In this document: piece after piece, positions 6,812 through 11,260 of the stretch
Layout: each line of letters starts with the position of its first letter
Position numbering within the stretch: position 1 is the stretch's first letter
Assembly (NCBI GenBank): GCA_900549455.1
Contig: UROM01000049.1
Location: 1 to 11,260 of the forward strand
Direction of reading: 5' to 3'
Length of the DNA: 11,260 nt
From: an uncultured Collinsella sp.
GTDB lineage: Bacteria > Actinomycetota > Coriobacteriia > Coriobacteriales > Coriobacteriaceae
The notes under the pieces: generated by a model
Database searches by the model: none
Seen by the model: only the letters and a program-made list of their open reading frames with translations
What the model was told of the DNA's origin: nothing
Translations under genes and position numbers: made by a program

Positions 6812-7625
6812 TTGGCTTGCGGCCGAGGAGCGATATGAGCCCGTGGGGGCTCGGCATCGCGTAATGCAACAGAACGTCCTGCACCTGGCGAGCCTGCTTG
6901 AGCGGGTTCGCCTGGGCGGCGGCGCACACGAGGGCGGGTCGATGATCGACCGCGCCCTTTCTTCCGTTTCGGCGCCGGTGCGTTTGGTGGGGATGCTCGT
7001 CTGCGTTCTGTGCGTGTGTCTGACGCAGAGCCCGCTGTACCTCATGTTGATGGCGGCGATCGCGTTGGTGCTGGTCGCGGTGCGCCCCGTACGCGGGCTG
7101 GGCGCTACCTTTATGCCGGCGTTGGCTGCTGCGGGGTTTGCCGTGGTTCTGGCACTGCCTGCCCTGCTGCTGGGCGCTTCTGCCACGGGTGCCATGCTTA
7201 AGATTGCACTCAAGACCTTCATTAACGTGTCGCTGGTACTGGGCGTTTCGTGGACCCTCACGTGGAGTCGCATGTCGGCGGCGCTTAAGATGTTGCACCT
7301 GCCCGACGAGGTTATCTTTACCTTTGATATGGCACTCAAGCATATCGAGGTGCTGGGACGCACGGCGCATGATCTGTGCGAATCGGTCATGCTGCGCAGC
7401 GTTGGCCGTGCGCCTGAGGGATTTTCGCGTACCGACTCGGTGGCGGGTATCATGGGCATGACGTTTATCAAGGCTATGGAATGCAGCCGCGCGATGGACG
7501 AGGCCATGCTCTGCCGTGGGTTTGCCGGCGCGTATCCGACGCCCGCTCGCAGCTCTTTTGGCTGGCGCGATGCGGTTTATGCGGCCGTTGTGGTGCTGCT
7601 CGCCGTGTTGTGCGCGGTGCTGTAG
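6783..7625 (+). CDS. nikQ: Energy-coupling factor transmembrane protein (T component), CbiQ/NikQ family
   Basis: Membrane scaffold that links the metal-binding NikM to the ATPase. 280 residues. Hydrophobic segments about 67-82, 86-102, 113-132 and 264-280, with a probable further one about 142-158. The two coupling-helix motifs of EcfT proteins are recognisable: CESVMLRSVG (199-208, Arg205) and SRAMDEAMLCRGFAG (235-249, Arg245, the classical ARG-type motif). The first ~60 residues are a soluble stretch. Start choice: a GTG at 6783 lies five bases after AAGGA (6773-6777), while an in-frame ATG at 6789 lies eleven bases after it. I prefer the GTG but cannot exclude the ATG. Either start overlaps the end of nikM by more than 20 bases, indicating translational coupling. 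Confidence 0.88.
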   Translation: MLMAIAELPSWLAAEERYEPVGARHRVMQQNVLHLASLLERVRLGGGAHEGGSMIDRALSSVSAPVRLVGMLVCVLCVCLTQSPLYLMLMAAIALVLVAVRPVRGLGATFMPALAAAGFAVVLALPALLLGASATGAMLKIALKTFINVSLVLGVSWTLTWSRMSAALKMLHLPDEVIFTFDMALKHIEVLGRTAHDLCESVMLRSVGRAPEGFSRTDSVAGIMGMTFIKAMECSRAMDEAMLCRGFAGAYPTPARSSFGWRDAVYAAVVVLLAVLCAVL

Positions 7626-7669
7626 CGCGGGCGGTTTAACCGTCGATGTGAATAGGGAAGGGCGACGTT

Positions 7670-8440
7670 TTGACAAACGATACGAATGGCACGATGGGTG
7701 CGAGCGGTGCTGCCGGTGCCGAGGCCACGCCGCTCATCGAGTTTCGTGACGTGGTGTTTTCCTATGCGGGCCATACGGTGGTCGATGGCGTTTCGCTGCA
7801 GGTGGACCGTGGGGAGCTTGTTGCCCTGCTCGGTCCCAACGGCTGCGGCAAGACGACGATCATGCGCCTTATCAACGGCCTTGAGCTCACGGACGCGGGT
7901 GCGTACCTGTTTGACGGACATGCGGTCGATGCGGCATATCTCAAGGATTCTGCGACGGCCCAGCGGTTCCATCAGCGCGTGGGCTTTGTGTTCCAGAATG
8001 CCGATGCGCAGCTCTTTTGCGCCACGGTCGGTGAGGAGGTCGCGTTTGGCCCCGCCCAGATGGGGCTTCCGGCAGGCGAGCTCGAGCGCCGCGTTCGCGA
8101 TGCCATGGAGCTGTTCCAGGTTGCCGATCTGGTCGATGCCTCGCCTTATCAGCTTTCGGGCGGGCAAAAGAAGCGCGTTGCGCTGGCTGCCATCGTGTCG
8201 ATGAACCCCGATATCCTGGTACTCGACGAGCCTACCAACGGACTTGACGAAGACTCTTGTGACATCGTGGTCAACTTTCTACTGGCCTATGTTGCTGCCG
8301 GTAAGACGGTCTTGATGAGCACGCACCATCAGGATTTGGTACGACGCCTGGGTGCCCGCGCCATCTATATCGACCGATATCACCACGTGGTCGAGGCACC
8401 GGTGTCGTCGTATGGAACCGAGAGCGGCGCTGCGGAATAG
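7670..8440 (+). CDS. nikO: Nickel/cobalt ECF transporter ATP-binding protein (NikO/CbiO)
   Basis: Cytoplasmic ATPase driving the importer. 256 residues with all ABC motifs intact: Walker A GPNGCGKT (55-62), Q-loop Gln109 in VFQNADAQLF, signature LSGGQKKRVA (162-171), Walker B ILVLDEPTNGLD (182-193), and switch His219 in STHH (the usual STHD is altered after the His). One ATPase gene suggests a homodimer, as usual for this transporter group. The start is a TTG at 7670: the frame is closed by TGA at 7649-7651, GGGAAGGG lies about eight bases before the TTG, and the first ATG (7694) has no ribosome site and would remove only a poorly conserved N-terminus. Separated from nikQ by 44 nt; same operon. 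Confidence 0.92.
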   Translation: MTNDTNGTMGASGAAGAEATPLIEFRDVVFSYAGHTVVDGVSLQVDRGELVALLGPNGCGKTTIMRLINGLELTDAGAYLFDGHAVDAAYLKDSATAQRFHQRVGFVFQNADAQLFCATVGEEVAFGPAQMGLPAGELERRVRDAMELFQVADLVDASPYQLSGGQKKRVALAAIVSMNPDILVLDEPTNGLDEDSCDIVVNFLLAYVAAGKTVLMSTHHQDLVRRLGARAIYIDRYHHVVEAPVSSYGTESGAAE

Positions 8441-8484
8441 TTGCTGCGTAGTAGGGTCGCGGCCGCGCGCGTGGCTTGCCGTGA

Positions 8485-8493
8485 TGGTATAGT
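8485..8493 (+). promoter_or_regulatory. Possible extended -10 promoter of the phospholipase-like gene
   Basis: TGG followed by TATAGT (8488-8493) forms an extended -10 about 26 bases before the ATG at 8519. No convincing -35 is visible. It would let the gene be expressed apart from nikO, 78 nt upstream. Confidence 0.35.
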
Positions 8494-8518
8494 TATCCAG
8501 GTTTTTATGGGGGTGGCT

Positions 8519-9367
8519 ATGCCAAGCTGGAACATTCATATCGCTCAGACGGAGCGTTTGCTGGAGCGCACCGGTGCGCTTGCCAATAGCGTGCGCGACC
8601 GCAATGCCTTTTTGTTTGGCTGTGTGGTTCCGGATATCTTCGTGGGCTATATGGTCCCTGGCATCGCCGACCCCATCCCGTATCGCATCACGCATTTTGC
8701 CAAGCCTGAGCCTATCCCCAAGCCGCGCGAGCATGAGTTTTGGGACACCTATGTGGCGCCGCTGCTCAAAGGGGCGCCTGTTGGTACGCCGGCTGCCGCG
8801 ACCTCGATTGTCGAGGAGCGCGAGCGACTCAATCGGGTGCATTATCCCCAACGCTACAAGGACGCCGAGCCGGTTGCCGGTCCCGGCGCTTGTGAGTTCT
8901 CGCTTGCGTCCGAAGATGTGGCACAGTCGCTGCTCGATCTGACGCTGGGCGTTTGGTCTCACCTCGTGGCCGATACCGTGTGGAATACGCGCGTGAATCA
9001 GTATCTGGAGGCGCACGGCGGCAAGCCGTGCGAGGAATTCCGCATTAAAAAGCAAGGCGACTTTGACTGGTTTGGCAAGACGCTCGGCATTGTTTCTATC
9101 CCGCGTGCGACCGATCGCCTGTATACCGCGGCGGCCCAGTTTGGTCAGTATTCGATTCCGCAAGATTATGTGCTCAAGACCATTGGCGTCATGCACGAGA
9201 CCGTGCGCGAGAACCCCGGCGAGCCGGATCATCCACCGTACCGCCTGCTGAGCGAAGCGTTCTTTGACGCAACATTTACCGAGGTCGTCGAGCTAACCGA
9301 GGCGGGTTTTACCGCCCGCGTCGCATCACCCGGTGTGCCCGCTCTGCCCCTGATCGCTAGCTGCTAG
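8519..9367 (+). CDS. Zinc-dependent phospholipase C-like protein
   Basis: 282 residues resembling the bacterial zinc-dependent phospholipase C family (PF00882 type), alpha-helical metal-dependent hydrolases whose small bacterial members mostly have unknown substrates. Visible candidate metal ligands in the family pattern: His7 in WNIHIA, Asp39 in FGCVVPDI, His59 in ITHF, and His148 and Asp152 in LGVWSHLVADTVWN. FDWFGKTLG at 182-190 is another ordered-looking motif. No signal peptide is apparent, so the protein is probably cytoplasmic and true phospholipase activity is doubtful. The ATG at 8519 has GGGGGTGG upstream. The frame is open back to a TTG at 8441 but those residues do not look family-like, and an ATG at 8507 is less well placed. 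It ends tail-to-tail with the next gene, sharing CTAG at the two stops. No link to nickel uptake is evident. Confidence 0.62.
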   Translation: MPSWNIHIAQTERLLERTGALANSVRDRNAFLFGCVVPDIFVGYMVPGIADPIPYRITHFAKPEPIPKPREHEFWDTYVAPLLKGAPVGTPAAATSIVEERERLNRVHYPQRYKDAEPVAGPGACEFSLASEDVAQSLLDLTLGVWSHLVADTVWNTRVNQYLEAHGGKPCEEFRIKKQGDFDWFGKTLGIVSIPRATDRLYTAAAQFGQYSIPQDYVLKTIGVMHETVRENPGEPDHPPYRLLSEAFFDATFTEVVELTEAGFTARVASPGVPALPLIASC

Positions 9368-10437
9368 CTGGCCGGCCCGGCAGTGAATAGCTCAACCCAA
9401 TCGACAAGTAGCTCTTGCCGAAGGACATCTTCGGCAGTGCGCTCCTGTTTAGTCTTTGGGACGTAGGTAAGCCCAGCCTTTTTATGGATGAGCTCGGCTA
9501 TGTGGTCGAAGCTCTTCTTATCCTTAATCTGGCCATAGGTAATTTGGATGACATCGTAGCCCATGCTTGTAAGTGCGGTGGCGCGCTCGGCATCGGAGAG
9601 ACTCGCGGCTTCGCTGCCGTGGGCGGAGCGGCCTTGGCATTCCAGAATGACGCCCATACTGTCGGTGCTGCTCTCGATGAGGATGTCGGCATAGCAGCAG
9701 GTTTTGTCATACAGCGAGCGTGCGGCTTCGCTGAGCGGGATGCGCACATTGTTGGCGATATCGATGCCCAGGCCGCCTTCGTCGCGGGGGAGCGAGACGA
9801 GCATGGAGGTCTGAACCTCAAAGGGCGAAGCGGTTTGTCCCGTCATGCGTTCGGTGGCCCAGCGGAGCTGCTTGACGCCGCGCAGGCCTGCGGCCTGCTT
9901 GGCGAACGCGGCGATATCCGCCGCGCTGAGGAGTGGTGGGTGCTTCCAAAGATTGGTGTCGTTGCCCTTGGTGTCGACAACGCGTTCCCAACCGCAGTCG
10001 GGCGGGATGAGCTTAAGCGATATTGCTTCATCAAGCTGTTGTTGTGCACGTTTGCAGGGCTTAAACACTGCGAAGGAGCTGCACATTTCATAGCATGCCA
10101 TGAGCAGCTGGTTGCGTGAGACCTGTGTAGCGAGGTTGAGCAGCGTGAACTCGGGCGATGTGACATCAAAACCATGCTCAGTCTGTCTAAATGATCCAGG
10201 AGGTGGCTCTTGGGTCAGCAGACGGCTATGAAATAGCTTTCCGTTCGCGCGCTGTTTTCTTTCGCTCACGAATCTCCAAACTGGTGTGCCAAGCAAGTCT
10301 TTAAATACTGGTTGTTTTGAGTAATGCACCAAGCGATGGTCATGGTTGGGCGGCAGGATTGCCGGATAGAGTCCCAGTATCTGGGGCGGGATGCGATAGT
10401 ACTGAAAAGCCGTGGGTCCGCAGGCAAGAAATGACAT
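9364..10437 (-). CDS. Putative DUF559/Vsr-like PD-(D/E)XK nuclease with AbiEi-like N-terminal half
   Basis: 357 residues, function not established. The C-terminal part (about 205-325) follows the DUF559/Vsr-type endonuclease pattern: SPFEVQTSMLVSLP at 205-217, YADILIE with Asp251, VILECQGRSAHG with Glu266, Gln268 and His273, then SDAERATALTSMGYDVIQIT (281-300) with Asp282 and Arg285. The glutamine where an ExK lysine is often found, plus the E..G...H arrangement, suits the Vsr/DUF559 branch. The N-terminal half (HRLVHYS, LLGTPVWRF, FHSRLLTQE, VTSPEFTLLNLA at 92-103) resembles AbiEi-like proteins common in Actinomycetota. A frame stop (TAG) lies eleven codons before the ATG at 10437, so the start is near-forced although its ribosome site is weak. 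The gene is visibly more A/T-rich than pheT or nik, suggesting lateral gain. A nested inverted repeat lies about 50 bp upstream. Confidence 0.65.
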   Translation of the reverse strand: MSFLACGPTAFQYYRIPPQILGLYPAILPPNHDHRLVHYSKQPVFKDLLGTPVWRFVSERKQRANGKLFHSRLLTQEPPPGSFRQTEHGFDVTSPEFTLLNLATQVSRNQLLMACYEMCSSFAVFKPCKRAQQQLDEAISLKLIPPDCGWERVVDTKGNDTNLWKHPPLLSAADIAAFAKQAAGLRGVKQLRWATERMTGQTASPFEVQTSMLVSLPRDEGGLGIDIANNVRIPLSEAARSLYDKTCCYADILIESSTDSMGVILECQGRSAHGSEAASLSDAERATALTSMGYDVIQITYGQIKDKKSFDHIAELIHKKAGLTYVPKTKQERTAEDVLRQELLVDWVELFTAGPAS

Positions 10438-10483
10438 AGCAATCCGATCGTTTGAGCGTTGTTTGGGCTAGAAAAGCTATCGG

Positions 10484-10613
10484 TTTCGGAAGTGCGGGGA
10501 AAAGAGAAACAGGCTAAGCACAAGCGGTATTTGAGCCAACTTTATCAGGGGTTTTGTCGAAATAAAAGGGCTTGTGCTCGGGGGTGAGCGATTTTTTCCC
10601 CGCACTTCCGAAA
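10484..10613. repeat. Nested inverted repeat upstream of the nuclease-like gene
   Basis: The outer arms, TTTCGGAAGTGCGGGGAAAA (10484-10503) and its exact complement (10594-10613), are 20 bp with no mismatch, separated by 90 bases. Inside, AGCACAAGC (about 10517-10525) faces its complement GCTTGTGCT (about 10570-10578), 9 bp perfect. The whole 130 bp could fold as a long two-part stem in DNA or RNA. No open frame and no terminal T-run at the outer arms for either strand, apart from the A/T ends of the arms. It could be a short non-autonomous mobile element, a dispersed repeat, a small RNA or a binding site. Nothing here decides among these. Confidence 0.8.
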
Positions 10614-10790
10614 ACGCGGTCGATTTGGACCTTGCTAAAACGATTTATCAGCCCTGCGTGAGGTGTGGGTTTGCCACCGGGCGAACATTTTTAGCGCTTG
10701 GGACTTTATTCTTTGAGCCTCGAAGAGTGGATTTCGCACTTTTGGTAAAGAAATGAGTGCGTGTTTTGCCGTGCGCCGGCATTGGCACAG
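10614..10790. other. Non-coding stretch, no feature recognised
   Basis: Relatively A/T-rich sequence between the inverted repeat and the pyruvate kinase terminator. A 60-codon plus-strand open frame (10574-10756) runs through it and into the repeat arm, but has no ribosome site or recognisable protein character. I see no RNA gene or convincing promoter. Confidence 0.6.
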
Positions 10791-10827
10791 AAAAAGGGCC
10801 CGGAAGGCAAAGCCTTCCGGGCCCTTT
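10791..10827 (-). terminator. Intrinsic terminator of the pyruvate kinase gene
   Basis: A perfect 16-bp stem, arms 10793-10808 and 10812-10827, with a 3-base loop. Read on the minus strand it ends in a T-run (complement of the A-run 10791-10795), 28 bases after the stop codon. The plus strand lacks a longer T-run after the stem, so it acts mainly for the minus strand. Confidence 0.93.
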
Positions 10828-10855
10828 GCAATGCAAGTGTGCTTGCAAGTGCGAT

Positions 10856-11211
10856 TTAGCGCACCTGAGCGACGTAAGCGACGTTGGTCGAGGAGACCTT
10901 GTCCTCGAGCTGGACGCTCATGCGGGGATCGCCGGCGGTGGCGACGGTCAGATCGCCGGCCTCAACGTAGCCGAGCTCCTTAGCGGTCTCGATCGCCTTG
11001 ACGATCGTGCCGTTGACGGTGCCCTGGGTGATCTCGGCCTGGTGCGGGATAACGCCCCAGTACATAATCATCTGCTGGACGGCCCACTCGTGGCGGGAGA
11101 ACGCGCAGATCGGCATGTTGGGACGGAAGTGCGAGATCAGGCGAGCGGTGCGACCGGTGGTCGTCGGCACGGTGATGCACTTGGCGCCAACGGTGGTGGC
11201 CATGTTCACAG
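10856..11211 (-). CDS. pyk: Pyruvate kinase, C-terminal domain only (5' part cut by contig end)
   Basis: Last step of glycolysis: phosphoenolpyruvate + ADP to pyruvate + ATP, in the cytoplasm. Only the last 118 codons are present. They form the C-terminal regulatory domain: AKCITVPTTTGRTARLISHFRPNMPICAFS matches the family's T.SG.TAR..s..RP..PI.A block, followed by the YWGVIP segment and GYVEAGDLTVATAGDP, and ending VSSTNVAYVAQVR with a TAA stop (10858-10856). The frame is open to the adapter junction, so the ATG/GTG codons near 11200 are internal and not starts. The catalytic barrel, about 350 or more residues, lies outside the contig. A strong terminator follows the stop. Confidence 0.93.
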
Positions 11212-11260
11212 CTGTCTCTTATACACATCTGACGCTGCCGACGATCGCATAAGTGTAGAT
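11212..11260 (-). other. Illumina Nextera i5 adapter, reverse complement (sequencing artefact)
   Basis: ctgtctcttatacacatct (11212-11230) is the Tn5 mosaic end, 11231-11244 the read-1 part, 11245-11252 the index in reverse (tcgcataa), and 11253-11260 the start of the P5 tail. It is the exact reverse complement of the block at 1-48, with one more base. Genomic sequence ends at 11211, inside the pyruvate kinase gene. Translation of this junction gives the well-known adapter peptides MCIRDS and SYTHLTLPT. Confidence 0.98.

Noticed and set aside
5879..7507. 542-codon minus-strand open frame
   Set aside because: Antisense to nikM and nikQ, which have clear family motifs. Its composition is that of a shadow frame.
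8441..8518. N-terminal extension of the phospholipase-like protein to TTG 8441
   Set aside because: The TTG directly abuts the nikO stop, the extra 26 residues are not family-like, and the ATG at 8519 has a good ribosome site and gives the expected short N-terminus before the first His.
10574..10756. 60-codon plus-strand open frame upstream of the terminator
   Set aside because: It runs through the inverted-repeat arm, has no clear ribosome site and no recognisable protein features.
49..11211. CRISPR array, rRNA or tRNA genes
   Set aside because: No regularly spaced direct repeats and no tRNA- or rRNA-like sequence were seen; only the tRNA-sensing leader at 1391-1675 relates to tRNA.
10980..11252. 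Small open frames starting MCIRDS or ending SYTHLTLPTIA
   Set aside because: These peptides are translations of Nextera adapter sequence and overlap the pyk gene.
1..11260. Terminal inverted repeats of a linear mobile element or transposon
   Set aside because: The repeats are exact Nextera adapter with index, so they are an artefact. The Tn5 mosaic end here is from library preparation.

Overview
The window is a GC-rich bacterial contig with ordinary single-strand gene packing. A phenylalanine T-box in front of pheS, the protein sequences and the general character all suggest a gut Coriobacteriia genome of Collinsella type (Actinomycetota). That assignment comes from recall of similar sequences, not from a search. 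The first 48 and last 49 bases are not genomic. They are Illumina Nextera i5 adapter, the same index in both copies, facing each other in opposite orientation, so the real insert is 49-11211 and both terminal genes are cut.

Layout. 49-1259 (minus) is an M32 metallocarboxypeptidase missing its C-terminus. Divergent from it, 1391-1675 is a T-box leader with a specifier-like TTC, a canonical T-box sequence and a 14-bp terminator. It controls pheS (1762-2838) and pheT (3023-5476), the two subunits of phenylalanyl-tRNA synthetase. These are separated by an unusually long 184-nt gap holding a structured palindromic element.

A clear sigma-70-type promoter at 5602-5630 and an overlapping perfect inverted repeat GTGTTAC-N14-GTAACAC (5641-5668) precede an energy-coupling-factor metal transporter: nikM with a fused nikN-like domain (5726-6811), nikQ (6783-7625) and nikO (7670-8440). 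The repeat has the form I recall for NikR operators, so the operon is best read as nickel uptake repressed by nickel-loaded NikR, although cobalt cannot be excluded from protein sequence alone. A zinc-dependent phospholipase C-like protein follows (8519-9367).

Facing it, and overlapping its stop codon by 4 bases, is a more A/T-rich minus-strand gene (9364-10437) whose C-terminus looks like a DUF559/Vsr-type PD-(D/E)XK nuclease and whose N-terminal half resembles AbiEi-like proteins. Just upstream of it lies a 130-bp nested inverted repeat with perfect 20-bp outer arms (10484-10613). This pair is the most accessory-looking part of the window. The contig ends with a strong minus-strand terminator and the C-terminal domain of pyruvate kinase (10856-11211, cut by the adapter).

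Most of the window is core metabolism: translation, glycolysis and metal uptake. The points worth a second look are the NikR-like operator, the nuclease gene with its adjacent inverted repeat, the element between pheS and pheT, and the adapter ends.
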